Shown here: piece by piece, positions 30,501 to 42,100 of the stretch
Numbering within the stretch: position 1 is the stretch's first letter
Layout: every line of letters starts with the position of its first letter
Source of the DNA: Tyto alba
Taxonomy: Eukaryota; Chordata; Aves; Strigiformes; Tytonidae
DNA length: 64,000 nucleotides
Direction: 5' to 3'
Assembly (NCBI RefSeq): GCF_018691265.1
Contig: NW_024881283.1
Span: 7,413,731-7,477,730 of the forward strand
The notes under the pieces: model-generated
Databases searched by the model: none
What the model was told of the DNA's origin: nothing
What the model saw: only the letters and a program-made list of their open reading frames with translations
Position numbers and translations under genes: made by a program

Positions 30501-32539
30501 ATCATGCTGTTTGTTCAGCCTAGCTGCTTTGCTTATAACACTATGATGCTACCTACTGATAACTGTATTTACCGGGTTTGTGTATGCTCATGGTGACAAT
30601 TAAGATAAGTTGAGTAAATAACTATAGTAATTACAAGACTTTAGAAATCTATAGGTATATGAGAAGCTACCTGTATGTAAGCTCTTTGAATTATGGAGGG
30701 CAAAATAAAAGAGAAGAATAGAAAAGGAGAGGAAAAGAAACAAGAGAAGGAGCCACAAACCATGCAGAAGTACCTCTCTCTGGTTAGATTTCCAAAGGGG
30801 CAGGCCTTCACATTAGTTTCTCTTCTCTTTCTGCAGGGCAATACTTTGAAGACACTGACTACTTCTGTTTATCAAAATACCACCTGAAATAAAGGCTAAA
30901 AATCCAATTTCTGAACTAAAGCATTCCAGAAGTTAGTACAAGATGCCAGATGACTCTTCTAGCTGTTCACACGATTACAATAGCTCTACATGCTGAACAC
31001 ACTCATCATCTGGTGTTCTCATCTTTTGCTGGTTTTCCCTCCTTCTTTCACCCCACCTTTCCAGCCAGTCATCTCAAAGGTAATGGAGAGCATATGATTT
31101 TGAATGACTTGAAAATGAAGTAATTATATAAGGCACTGCTCATATTTGAATTATTTTTCTAAAACTAGTCATCTTAAATATTAACTTCAAAGCAACGGAT
31201 GTTTTTTTTTTTTTTCCTTAACATTCCAATCAGTGTTTTCTCAAAAACCTGAGAATCTAAAGCAACAAGATACTCTCTACTCACATAGAGATTCACTGCA
31301 ACTAGGATAAGCAGTATGAGACAATTTTGTTAGTCAGAGCTCACTATCAACTGTTTCCCTTATGCAAAGCTAACATCTGCACTGTATGAGTTTGCTCGAG
31401 TTTCCAGCCACTGCATATATAAACCTCAACCGAAACAGAAATGGGACATTATGCTTACTGTAACTTTCAAAAAACAGCTTTCCAGCCCCTACTAAAACAA
31501 ACTCCTTTTTATTCAGGAATACATAGTGATTATATTTCATATAAAATTTGGCATACTTGGATACTCAGGAGGGCAGCGCTCTAAAATAGTCTTTAAAACA
31601 CACACAGCACGCGAACGATTAGGAATCTATGTTTTGGTACATTCTGTATGTAAACACCTGAAAGCATGCCTTTATTCCAAGACACTGCTGAAGTACATCC
31701 CATGCCTCAGAACGTAGATCTCATTTCACTAGTTTCCTATTTCGTAGGTCAGAGGCGAGTCAGATACACACCGTGTTCTCACCACCACCTGGCCATCCAT
31801 CCCTGCTCCTGGCATTTACGTGCACGAGCTCTTGCTCGTATCCCTCGCTGCTACACCTTGCACTCTGCTTCCACCGCAAAGTCCACAGCACAGGTACCTC
31901 CATCACCACGTGAAAACCAAGTTTCTTAACGTTAGCGGCTGCCCGCTGAAAGCCAGCAGCCCAGATGCTCGCCTACTCTACCACGCTGCCGAACCCCCGC
32001 AGCGCAGCGTTCAGAGGTTTTAGCAGCTCTGGGAAAGCCCGGCCAGGAGAAACCTCCCGCGGGAGAGACAGAGCGGCGAGGGGCCCCCGCTCCGCCGCCG
32101 TCCCACCGCACGGTGGGGGAGGCTCCCGCCGGTTCTTGGCTGTTCTCTCCAGGCAACGCCGACAGCACCTTGGCCAGCAGCAGCTCCCCCCGCGCCGCCA
32201 CCGCCGGGGAGGCGAGTGAGGGGGCGGCGGAGGGGCCGGTGCGGCCTAGCAGCGGCGGGACCAGGCCGCGGGGCGGGGCAGCGCCTGAGGGGAACGGGAC
32301 GCCATGGCGCGCGCGGCCCCCGCTGACAGGGGCGGGAGGCGGGGCAGCGGGGAGCCGCGGAGAGGCCGGGGGTGCGGAGGGGACCGGGCCGGCGCGTACC
32401 ACCCCCCCCCCCCCCCCCCGCCATCACCACCCCCCTCACCCCCGGCGGCCGCTCGGTACCTGCCGTAGATGCCCTCGGTGATGCGGTTCCGCTTGAGCGG
32501 CCGCCGCAGCTTGCTGCAGTCCGCGCTCCGCCGCTTCAT
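3599..32539 (-). CDS. MACO1: macoilin (MACO1, formerly TMEM57), 11 coding exons
   Basis: Macoilin is an ER/nuclear-envelope multi-pass protein, prominent in neurons, with a long cytosolic coiled-coil tail. Coding exons, in transcript order: 32460-32539, 23359-23500, 22535-22661, 20277-20400, 17895-18073, 16932-17430, 7930-8088, 7553-7735, 6583-6703, 4914-5088, 3599-3801. They join in frame to 663 aa, against about 664 in human. The N-terminus MKRRSADCSKLRRPLKRNRI is near-identical to vertebrate macoilin. Hydrophobic segments lie around residues 29-48, 75-115 and 128-138. Coiled coil covers roughly 172-217 and 384-600. The middle exon (218-383) is Ser/Asn/Lys-rich and the tail ends in VYQPLKK. 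All introns are GT-AG except intron 5, which reads GC-AG. The first intron is about 9 kb and lies next to a CpG-island promoter. Human MACO1 also neighbours RHCE head to head. Identification is very secure; UTR limits are not. Confidence 0.97.
4421..4435 (-). promoter_or_regulatory. CTCF-like motif (candidate)
   Basis: GCTCCCTCTGGTGGC, whose reverse complement contains CCACCAGAGGGA. It fits the CTCF core CCASYAGRKGGC except at the final base. It lies in MACO1 intron 10. Motif evidence only. Confidence 0.3.
13760..14185 (+). mobile_element. CR1 LINE, 5'-truncated 3' tail
   Basis: Strong match to the avian CR1 3' region: a '...CTGGAGAAGAGAAGGCTCC' block, then '...GGTGCCCAGAGCAGCTG', 'CCCTGGAAGGGTTCAAGGCC' and the closing GGTCCCTTCCAACCCAAACC followed by an ATTCTATG-like end ('tctatgattcattt'). 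There is no poly-A tail, as expected for CR1. It is GC-rich against AT-rich surroundings and truncated at its 5' side to about 425 bp, so it cannot mobilise by itself. Sense orientation is plus, antisense to MACO1. This element is the clearest sign that the host is a bird or other sauropsid. Confidence 0.88.
16650..16806 (+). mobile_element. MIR-type SINE relic
   Basis: The block 'cctcacaacacccctgtgag' followed by GTAGGTA corresponds to the conserved MIR core/3' part (CTCACAACAACCCTATGAGGTAGGTA). It is followed in order by degenerate versions of the AACTTGCCCAAGGTCACAC, GTGGCAGAGCCGGGATT-like and CTTAACCACTA segments. Divergence is heavy, fitting an insertion older than the bird-mammal split. 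It sits about 125 bp inside intron 6 from MACO1 exon 6. Confidence 0.6.
17889..17895 (-). other. non-canonical GC splice donor of MACO1 intron 5
   Basis: Read in sense, exon 5 ends GAGGAAG and the intron opens GCAAGT. That is the strong AAG|GCAAGT context typical of GC-AG introns. The acceptor at 17431-17432 is TTGCAG followed by CAGCC. Joining them gives the macoilin-like frame ...EAEEAAKGLSDMDSS. No GT donor nearby keeps this frame. Confidence 0.85.
21359..21380. repeat. poly-A homopolymer (22 bp)
   Basis: Run of 22 A in MACO1 intron 3 on the plus strand; simple repeat. Confidence 0.9.
26165..26252 (+). repeat. T-rich low-complexity tract with GTTT units
   Basis: About 88 bp made of T runs broken by G, including a short (GTTT)n stretch. 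It reads as Phe/Cys/Leu-rich in translation, which explains the spurious hydrophobic open frames across it. Confidence 0.85.
28749..28773. repeat. poly-A homopolymer (25 bp)
   Basis: Run of 25 A in MACO1 intron 1 on the plus strand. Confidence 0.9.
32402..32419. repeat. C18 tract just inside MACO1 intron 1
   Basis: Eighteen C on the plus strand, i.e. G18 in the MACO1 transcript, about 40 nt downstream of the exon 1 splice donor. G runs near donors can fold as G-quadruplex or bind hnRNP F/H. Length is likely variable and prone to sequencing error. Confidence 0.85.
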
Positions 32540-32660
32540 CCTCCCGGCCGCCTCCGGCCCGGCCCAGCCCAGCCCGGCCCGGCCGGCCCCGCGCTGCCCC
32601 GGCCCGCCCCAGTCACGACAGCACCATCCGCCCCCCGCGGAGGGTTCCCTCGCGCGGGGC

Positions 32661-32694
32661 TTTTTTTTTTTTTTTAATTTTTTTTTTTTTTTTT
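32661..32694. repeat. poly-T tract (T15-AA-T17) in the CpG island
   Basis: A 34-bp A/T homopolymer about 120 bp upstream of the MACO1 start codon, surrounded by GC-rich DNA. Poly(dA:dT) of this length tends to exclude nucleosomes. It may lie in the promoter or the 5' UTR. Confidence 0.85.
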
Positions 32695-33930
32695 ACCCCG
32701 GGAAACAAAGAAATAAAAATAATTCCTGGTCCGTCCCTCCCCGCCGCGTCCCCCCGCGCAGCCGCCGCGTAGCGCCCCGCCTTCCCCGGCACTGCCCAAT
32801 CAAGCAGCTGAGCCCACCGGAATGGCGGCGCGTCCGACCAATCGGCAGCGGAGGAAGGCAGACGGACGGCCGAGAAGGCCCATCGGCGCATCAGAAAGTC
32901 GGTCCAGCCCCACGCTATCGCGCGGCCCGCCCACGCCCTTGATTGACGGCCGCGAGAGCCCGTCAAAGAGAAGGATTCGTGAATTGATGGCTTGCAGGCC
33001 AATCTCTGAGTAGATTTTGTTCTCCTCCCGCCTACTGTCCTTCTACGCTGGTTCCCGCCCCGTGTTGTGATCAACAGCAAAACTGCCCAATGGAGGAGAC
33101 AAATAAAAATAAAAGGACAGCTCAGCTATCCATTCGGAAACGGAAGAAGGAGGGCTCAATTTCCTCTGTCACCGTAGCACTGAAGTACCGCCCCTCACAC
33201 TTGATTGACAACCTTGTTGGCAAATAGGTTGTTGGGAAAGGGAAAATGTAAGTCTCAGGTGCAAACGTAAGCGGAGGCAGCTCGTGGCGCCCTGTGCTTC
33301 TCCCACCGCGCGGCCCCGCGCTGACGTCCCACCGGAGAGCAAGAAATCCCCTCAGAGTGACTGACAGACTCCTCCAGCCATTAAAGGACGCATACATGAG
33401 AGTGACGAGCGATCGGCCCAATCGCGGGTCAAGAAGCGGGAGGGGGCGGGGAGACTTGGACTCTCTTTCCCTCGTCGGCCCAAAGACGGCCGGTGTCTGG
33501 GGATAGGCCAATCAGAGGTCAGGGGGGAAGTCAGCCTCCTGCCAATGGGAGGCTAGTCCCTAAGGCAGGCCGGTGGGAAGGGTCGGGTGTTCAGCCAATG
33601 GGAGGCGAGGGGCGGGGCGGTTGGCTGCTGCCGGGGCCTGCCTAGTCACGGCCGGGCCGGGTCGGGCTGGGCTTTGGGCCGCGCTGGGTCGGGGGCTGCT
33701 CGCCGCAGCCCCCCCGGCCTTCTTTGGGTTGTGGTAAACCGTGAGGAAGCCAATGGCAGCTGCCAAGCCTGAGGGAGGCCGACAGCGCGGCCAGGCCCGC
33801 CTCGGCCCCGCTCCCGCCTTCCGGCTGATTTGGGGGGGGTGGTGCCCGCGGCAGCCCGAGCCCCCCCCTTGCTTCTCCGGCCTCTGGGTGCTTTGGGCCT
33901 GCCAATCCTCTCTAGGGGATAACGGGCCAC

Positions 33931-36104
33931 CCTGAGCAAGGGTCATGCGAGAGCTGAGTCTGAGGAGCGCCGGCCCTGATACGGTTAAAACTGACACACA
34001 GGAAGGGACGTCAGGTTTCTGGTCCCCTCGGCTGAGTTGCTTGAGACGTTTGGCTGGTAGTGGAGCTCTCATTTGAAAGTTCCTTTGTACTTAAGCCTGC
34101 CTGAGAACACTGATCTAATGTCTTTTGGTTTGGGAGGGAGTTTAAGCTGGAAATCCAAGCATTAGCGTTTACAATGTGGTGTGTCATCCTGAGGGAAAAA
34201 AATAAGTAAATACCTAGTTTTAATGCATTTTCCCTGAGTGTTAATGCTGACAGGGGAATTGGTAGCATGCCAAAAAAGCTAATTGTGTTCCTTTGACCAC
34301 GACAAAATGGTGGAAGGAGTTCTGGGTCACTCTTACCCTGGGTTTGTCTTGCAGGAAATGTGAAAGCTAATTAGATACATTGTATTTATAAACCACACAA
34401 AGACACTGCATCAGTTAACTAAATAAATTTCTAAATTGCTGTTTCAGCTATTTTTCTAGTCTAGAGAAAGTTCACCAGGTGTTCTGGTTCAGTCTGAATT
34501 ACCCATGTGATCACAGAATTCCCATCAAAAGGAGAGCTGAATGTAGATCTTTCTGCATTGGGATTTTTCTGAAGTCAGGGCAGCACTCTGCATGTCTGGG
34601 AAGGTCCTTTGAACGTTGCTTAGGAGTTTCTGAAATGAGGGTAAGGATACTTACAGTTTTATTAGGCCTAAGTAAAAGCTGGTAAAGCAATTTGATATTG
34701 CATGTGAGGAGGGTGCAAGTTATCACCACAAATGCAAACCTTTCACAGACAGCTTAAAAACCATACTTGTGCCATATATCCTGGGTTTGCAGGGGGAATG
34801 TCCTAAAATATAAGCAGAACTGGAGTTTGTCTACATATGTGTTTGCTCCATATTTCTGTCACCAGTAGATGGCTTTCTACCCATTTGTATGCATTGTTAC
34901 TATCTCAAACCGCAGCATGCAAGCATAGCACACAGTTTGAAATGGCCTCCAAGTAGAAAGTCTGAGGCATAATTACAGTACTTTAATCTCCAGGACTACC
35001 TGAACAAAGAGAAATCCGTTTACCCAAAGCACAGTGAATACTGAAAATATAGTAATGTTCATATCATGGATTCATAAATTGTCCTTTACAAATAATCTTA
35101 TCTAACAAATTACGATGTCTGTGCATGGGGATATACTGAGCTTCCACCGGATGGCTCTGCTTGTGTGCCCAAAATGCTCACTCTAGTGGCTTCTGGTTTA
35201 AACAACAACAACTAAAAAAAAGCCTCTGCCTTACCAGAAGGCTCAGAACCCATAGGGCAAGGAGCACCTTGTAGTCACAACCTGGTAATAGAAATTGATA
35301 CACTTCTGGATGAAGGCTAGGTCTGAATCAAAGAAAGAATCAGGAGGGTGTAGGCCTGTGGTTTGGTTCTCAATTAAAAGCCTGCAGCACTCTGAATAGG
35401 GCTGTCTGCCTGCTGCTTCCCAGCCTGGGGATTACCAAGGTCTTCCAAAGTGCTTGCTGTAGCTGTTCCCATGGCCATGCTGTAAACAATGGACTGATCT
35501 TACAAGTAGCATAGCAAATGCTATGTTTCCTTTCAATGGCCAGAGATTCTTGATTTTCTGGCATTGGGTTGGATTCATCATATATGAGAAAGTTTGTAGT
35601 GGAATATGGGTATAGAGCTATAGCCAAACTAACCTGAGAATCACACTGAGAATCTCAACAGAACCTTCCCCGACCTTTATATGAAGGGACTTGGGTCTAG
35701 GATGGATACAAACAAGTAAATAAATAATTTTAAAATGATTTTGCATAAACAACATCCTACTCTCACGAGTCCATGTTCTTACCATTTAGCTGACATGTAA
35801 AGCTCAACAGCACCTGAAGTACTGTCTGGATGGTATCCTGGAGCATTATGGTATTGACAGCTTGATATGTCTGTGTTCATGAGTACTTTTTGAGTTCAGT
35901 CCATGTCAGCTGTGGTAAGTTTGGGCTCCTGACATGCCACAGATAAGGAATTGTTCCTTGCTGACGCCTCTTGGGCGTTTTATCTCTCTGAGTTTTTATT
36001 CCTGCCTCCCTACACCTTCTTTACTATTAGTTTGAAGTTACTGGAACATTTTTATAGAAAAAAACATTAATGTGTTTGTGCTACTTAATGTAGTCTAATG
36101 CACA
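33931..36104. other. intergenic region between MACO1 promoter and RH start
   Basis: No open frame with recognisable similarity. WGATAR-type erythroid GATA motifs occur close to RH: 'agataa' near 35942 and 'ttatct' (reverse) near 35981. A CTCF-core match lies at 34862-34873. RH 5' UTR sequence and promoter must lie in the right-hand part, but I cannot place the start site. Confidence 0.5.
34862..34873 (+). promoter_or_regulatory. CTCF-core match (candidate)
   Basis: CCAGTAGATGGC fits the core CCASYAGRKGGC at all twelve positions, forward orientation. It lies between the MACO1 promoter and RH. A second, imperfect match (CCACCGGATGGC) is at 35144-35155. Motif evidence only. Confidence 0.35.
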
Positions 36105-39100
36105 ATGCCTTCTAATTACCGCAACTTCCGAAGCAGTGTGCCATGGCTAATCCTTTTTCTGGAAGCTGTTTTCATCATCCTCTTTTACTTGTTCTCAGAT
36201 GACAATTATGCATACAAATCAGCCTTCTACCCAGGTAAGGTCAGCAGCCTTGCTGTGAAAAGACGGGTTAATGCCTGCTTTTATTTGCAGTGCAATAGAG
36301 ATGGGATTTGGCAGGTTTATGTATTTGTTAGTGAGAAGTAGAATGTTTTTACTGCCCTTTAAGTACCCTACCTTGCCATGTATGCTGTGTATTTATTTTT
36401 TTCAAAGCAATGATAGTGAACAAAGACGTAGGTGACACTAAATTGCACTGTTGGTCTGTCTTCTGCTGCCTGTTTGTGGTGATCTAGACTCCTAAGAACG
36501 TACCAAACTTCTGAGGGCAGGCACTGTGTTAAATGCCTACCTCTGTGAGGTCTTGGCGTGCAAAGGCATTGTGCTACAAAGTAAGAATTCAGGATGGCTG
36601 TATTTTCCATTTGAATGTTTGATGTAAATAAATGAAGTTAATCCAGTGGAATTAAGTGTTTAAATATATTCTGGAGATGTATTTTTTTTGTATCAAAGGA
36701 ATGTATTAGCAAATGATGTTATGGCCATAGTGTGTAATGTATTTACAGTGTTGTGCGAATATGAGCTGATTAATCCTTGTGACATTCTTGTGTTACCCTC
36801 CCTGTTTTATAGCTTGAAAAATGAGCAGTTTGTACTTAACGAGCAGTTTGATATTTTGCTGTAGGTACAGGCTGGCACAACCATATGAGAATATGACTGT
36901 TAGCATGTCCCAAGGGACACTTCAGGGCTACAGGTCCAAGAACTTATATCTTGGACAGCCTCTACCTTTTATGCAATGGTACTCGTTTCCATATTAAACT
37001 ACTTCTACTGCTCTTTCTGTTCCTTCTACCCAGATGGGGACATGTTACAGGTTTTTCTTTGTAACTCATTTCTTCCCTAATGCCCTCAAGGGATGAATCA
37101 GCACTAAATCACAGTAACTCTCCCTGAAAAGTCCAACTTAAGCTCTTTAAATTCACCTCAGGAAAAATTAATGTCCAAATTTCACTGCTGTTGTGCTTTT
37201 TGACCCCTCAACCCCCATTCTATGGCAGCCATTCTGATCACTTTGTAAAAATAAATTCTGTGTCTGATTATGGATTAGAAAGAAAGCTCTGGAATTCTTT
37301 ACAAATACAAAATAATAATGGCACCTGAATTGTTATCTGAAGACTTCTTAGTTAATTGTGATTTTTTTTTTTTTAACCAGAAATCCAGTCTGCATTAATA
37401 ACTGCACTGCTGTCTTGGTCTTTTTGGTCATGCAGCTTTTCAAGATGTCAACTACATGGTGATTTTTGGATTTGGCTTTTTCCTGACGTTTCTGAAAAGA
37501 TACGGGTTTAGCAGCACTGGATTCAACCTCCTGATCGTTGTACTTGGTGTTCAATACTCCGTGCTCATAGAAGAGTTACTAGTTTTCCTTCCTCAAAGGA
37601 AAGAGAAAAATGGTCTGGAAAGGTAATTAGTTCATGTTAGAATTTGAATAATCTAGAACTGCTGATTGCTCTTTGTGGAGGATAATGCCTTGTTATATGG
37701 ACCTATTTGTGAATTAGCGTAATCATGTTTGTAGACATCTTAGAAGGCTTTGGGATTTTAAGTACATTTTACTGTCTGTCATCCTTTCTTTCTTGGCTCT
37801 GGTGGGGTCCCGATACAGATTTTTTATTTTTTTTTTTTTTTATTGCAGAATAACAAGGGCTGTTCTGAGTTCGACTGCTGTGGTCATCTCCACTGGAGCT
37901 GTTCTTGGAAAAACTAATCCTGTGCAATTAATTCTGATGACAATTGTGGAGATAATAGTTTTCTATTTGAGCAGATGGATCAACATCAGATTCCTGCAGG
38001 TATTGCAGTATGATTTCCAGGCACATGGGGGAAAGTTTCACTGTGACGCTGGAATGTTGCCTTTTGGTGGTTTGCTGATGGGAACTTCAGTGTGTTTTAT
38101 CTCATCTCAGTTAGATTGTGGCTTTGTTTGCATTAAGAGATGAAGTCTTACTTTGGGCCTATAGTTAAGGACATTGAACTCCAAACCCTGCATAATCTCT
38201 ATCTATACTCTTGGCCTTAAAGGGTGAGCTGATCTGGTGGATTGGGATGTAGTGCATTTGGCTTTGCCCATGCCCTGACTGTCCCCAAAACATGAAGGAA
38301 AGCCTTGACCTATGCTAAGACACTAATTGCTTTTAAACTTTACTCCCTCCCTGTGTCAGTTCAGTCTGGAAGATTTCCAATGTGAATGGTATAGCAGCCC
38401 AGTCTGGACAGCAGAGTCAGACCTGCATTTAACGTACAATGTAAACATAGCCCAAACTCTGTGTATATCAACTGTGTGTTTATGAGCTGCATTGAATTAA
38501 GTAAATGTCACATAACTCATGCATAAACTGAGGGACTGTGATAATAAATTGCTTATAGGGAGGTTACATGAGCAGGTCTGCATCAAAGGCTTCCTGTGGC
38601 CTGAAATAAACCACAAATTTGATTATTTTCTTGATGTAGGTTCCAGACATTATCGGCATGATGCATGTTCACCTGTTTGGAGCCTACTTTGGTCTGGCAG
38701 TCTCCTCACGTTTCTCTGAGCCACCACCAAGGTCTGAGAAGAATGCGAGTACCCCGAAGTCGGATTTATTGTCAATGTTGGGTAAGGCATTTGCTTTAAT
38801 GTCTCAGTTGGAAGAGACTGCAGTGAAAATGTAAGGAAGGTTTCTGGGGGCTGGCCACACCACACTGAAGCTTTTGTATCCAGAATACACGTCTGAATGC
38901 AGCTAAGCATAGAAAACTGCTGCTGCTGTGGCTTGTGGTTTCTGACAAAGAGTTGGTGAGTCTCAGCATGTTTCCTCCCAGGCATATAAGCCATTCCTGC
39001 AATGGCTGGAGCATACTTTGCTTTTGTCAGTGTCAGCACAAAGGCTATGCCAGGTTAACCATTCCCTTTCCCAGCTAGGTTGTCCCCTTTGGGCTTGTAT

Positions 39101-42100
39101 AGGTGTATTGGTAAGGGACCTGTGCCCCAAAGATGAGGTCATTACTTGTATTTCATTAGTGCTTACAGTTCCCAGCTGGGCCCAGGGCTCAGTTTTGTTT
39201 TGCAAGGTGCTGCACAGAGATATAAAAAGGCAGTCCCTGCCTAGTAATGTAAAGGAAAAGATAAAAGCCTGATGTAGGGTGGGGAATGCGATATAGATAA
39301 GCACACAAGAAAGGATCTGAGTGATGATAGGCTGAATGTATGGGAGTTCCATTCTTTTTCTTAAAGAAGCAATTTAGTTTCTTTATTATAATGACTTCTT
39401 TTACATAAATGTCATCAGCTGAACGAAGATCTTCCTTCCTGCTGAGGCCCACAGAGCCTAATTCTTGGTCCGTCTTCACCCAGTTGAGGGAAAGAGAAAT
39501 TTAAATGCTGCTCTTTTGAGTCCCTGGAGCTCTTGCTTTGCTACAGAATTTGATGAGATCGGTATTTTAATCTAACTGATCAAGACACCATTAAGACTTC
39601 ATTATAATTTTAGTGCAGCTTGCTACAACTAAGTGCTTGCTATCTGAAGTAACTATATTGCCATGTCTTGAATAATTCCTGAGGTAAGGTGGGTAGAAAG
39701 GAGCAACTGAGCAGGCAAATTCCTCATAGTTTGATTTTGCATCCTGCTTCTGAGGGCTGTGTGAAGGGTGCTGAGGTCTTCACCCATATTTGGACTCATA
39801 TTGTAACTGTTTTATTTCCATAGCTGAGCAGATACTCATATGAATGCTTCAGTGGCATTAGTAGATGTTTAAATTATTTTTTTTTATGACTAACTACCTA
39901 ATCAATGGGAATAAGGTTGTCATAGTAGGGATCATTCTACCAGCTCTCACTGCTACTATAGGTTTTGAATTGTCAAAATGGCCTCTCCTGCCTGAGAAGC
40001 ATGGTTATCACCACCTTGGTACACTGAAAGGTGAAAATTAGAAATGGAAATGGGATTTCAAGGAGCCAAGTTAAGCTTGTACAAAAGGAGTAGCTGCCAG
40101 GGTTGCTAGAAGCTGGATTTAACCATTGTGCTTTATAGTGACAAAGGCTGTGTCACTTCTTAATTGACTTGAACAGGAACAGTTCAAATTTTACTGTCAG
40201 GTGAATTGCACAAGGGTCTGGTACCTCTGTGGTGTGGAGAACAGAACATTACCTACGGGAGTTGTCTGGACAGCAAAACGTAATGATGAGACAAGGCAAA
40301 ACAAGCTGTTGCTCGTTGGTGGTGTCAGCTATGTGCAGCTCAGGGAGCAGAGGCAGATTGGCCACATGTGCTCCAACTTGACTTCGTGTGAGGCCACCTA
40401 CTTCCCTCTGGTGGTTGGAATTTGATCTATGCATATGTATCCATATGCACATAGGAAAAGATGTATCCTGCCAAGCAGTGAACTTGTTTTATAGAGGCTG
40501 AGATTCCTAAATGCTGACAATTAGGGCCTGGGTCACAGAAGAAGAAGAACCTGTTTTCATTCCTATTAGTGAAGCCTGTGTGGTCATGAACGTGTGACAC
40601 TGTGCAGTGATCTCACAGGAGGAAGGTGAATTGTTCTTTTGACCCATATACTAGAGAGTAGCTATTTGGTAGGTAACTCTTTCACAAATAGCTGTTCACA
40701 GCTTAAATTTCTTGTTGAGTTGGTGAAGCACGATCACCTCAGCTCAAGCTATTGGTCTTTAGCCCTCCTCTGGAATAATCCTAGTAGAGGTAGAGAGAAT
40801 TCTGTTCTTATGATCCAGTTGCTCTTTTTCTCTTCAAACCCTGCCAGGAGGCAAGACAACCAGTACCAGTCATACTGGCAGCCAAGGTGAAAGACATTCC
40901 GAAGTGCACTTTGTATTTATTTATAGTGATTTGTACCACATGAGCTGTTTTCTCTTCCTCCTTGGCTTGTTTTCATTCTCTCTTGCAGCTGGTTTTGAAC
41001 AATTATTCCACAGCTCCATGTAAAGGAGCAGAACTTTTGGCGAAGGAGCAAGCCCCTGGTGCATGTGCAAAACAGGCAGGATGCTGATTGTTTGGAAAAC
41101 AACAGTGAAATTGTTCCCACTTGAACCTGCATTTAAGGGGGTGATAGATAGGATGAAGATGATGTTAAAGGTGTTCTTGAAAAGGGAATCCTGCAAAGGA
41201 ACAGGCAGAGGCCTGCAGAGCTGTGCTTTGGCTGTATGTTTGGCATTACAGTGCTATGTTTCTGGGAAGATGTTGGTATTGCAGGTAACTCTCAGGGCTG
41301 TCTGCATTGTGAATGGTTATCCTTTGTTCACAATATGGGTATTATAGTGAATGCAGAATGTGGGCTGGAGCCCTCCAGAGGCAGCCAGTGGTGGATCCAC
41401 TGTGTTTTAGAGCAGGCCATGATAGTTGCTCGTCTTTGTCTCCAGGTACTCTCTTTCTCTGGGTGTTCTGGCCAAGCTTCAATTCTGTCCTGACTATGAG
41501 CAACAAGAACAAAGCAATCTACAACACCTACTTTGCCCTTGCAGTGAGTGCTGTAACTGCCTTCATGTTGTCTGCTCTGACCACAAAGGATGGAAAATTC
41601 AGAATGGTAAGACATGAGAGAAAATTATTGCCTGGAGAAGATTCTGTTACTCTCAGTAATACACTGAAAATATAATAAATATTAAGTAAAAACAAGTCCA
41701 ACTTTTCAGCCTGACAGTCACCATTAGCCTCCCAACCAGAACACTGAAGCTCTACCTTAGAAATTATGTCCTCAGATTGTAATTTACAGTGTACAGAGGC
41801 CCAAATTCACCCTAAAGAGATCTCATTTACATGGGAATGGCAATCTATGATATTAGGCTGCTCTAAGTGATTACTGAATTCTCACTCCATGTTTTTGTTG
41901 TTTTATGTTACAGACTCATATCCACAGTGCAGTACTAGCTGGTGGGGTCACTGTTGGTTACGCAGCACACAGTATCAAGTATCCTTGGATTGCAATGATT
42001 TTGGGTCTCCTTGCCAGTGTGGTAACCATATTAGGATCTTACTGTTTACAGGTAATACTCAAAACCTGAAACTGTTTTTTGTATAAGCTGTATACATTTC

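Larger units (their letters stand above)
23501..32459 (-). other. MACO1 intron 1 (9.0 kb), no other gene seen
   Basis: Large first intron, AT-rich at its 3' part and becoming GC-rich toward exon 1. It holds low-complexity tracts at 26165-26252 and 28749-28773 and short AT dinucleotide runs near 28091 and 29022. Several short open frames exist, none with recognisable domains. Intronic enhancers could lie here, but nothing specific can be read. Confidence 0.6.
32000..33930 (-). promoter_or_regulatory. CpG island and MACO1 promoter with CCAAT-box cluster
   Basis: GC- and CpG-rich stretch covering MACO1 exon 1 and its upstream flank. Ten CCAAT pentamers, all on the plus strand, lie at 32796, 32838, 32999, 33087, 33418, 33508, 33542, 33595, 33750 and 33902. 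CCAAT boxes are the NF-Y site. The sequence GCCAATGGGAGGC occurs twice, at 33541-33553 and 33594-33606. The transcription start of MACO1 is probably within about 100-200 bp of 32540; I see no TATA box. Plus-strand (antisense) transcription from the same island is possible. Confidence 0.7.

Noticed and set aside
32020..33080. Several overlapping open frames of 120-157 codons on both strands
   Set aside because: They are by-products of low stop frequency in the CpG island. Only the MACO1 exon 1 frame agrees with a known protein and a splice donor.
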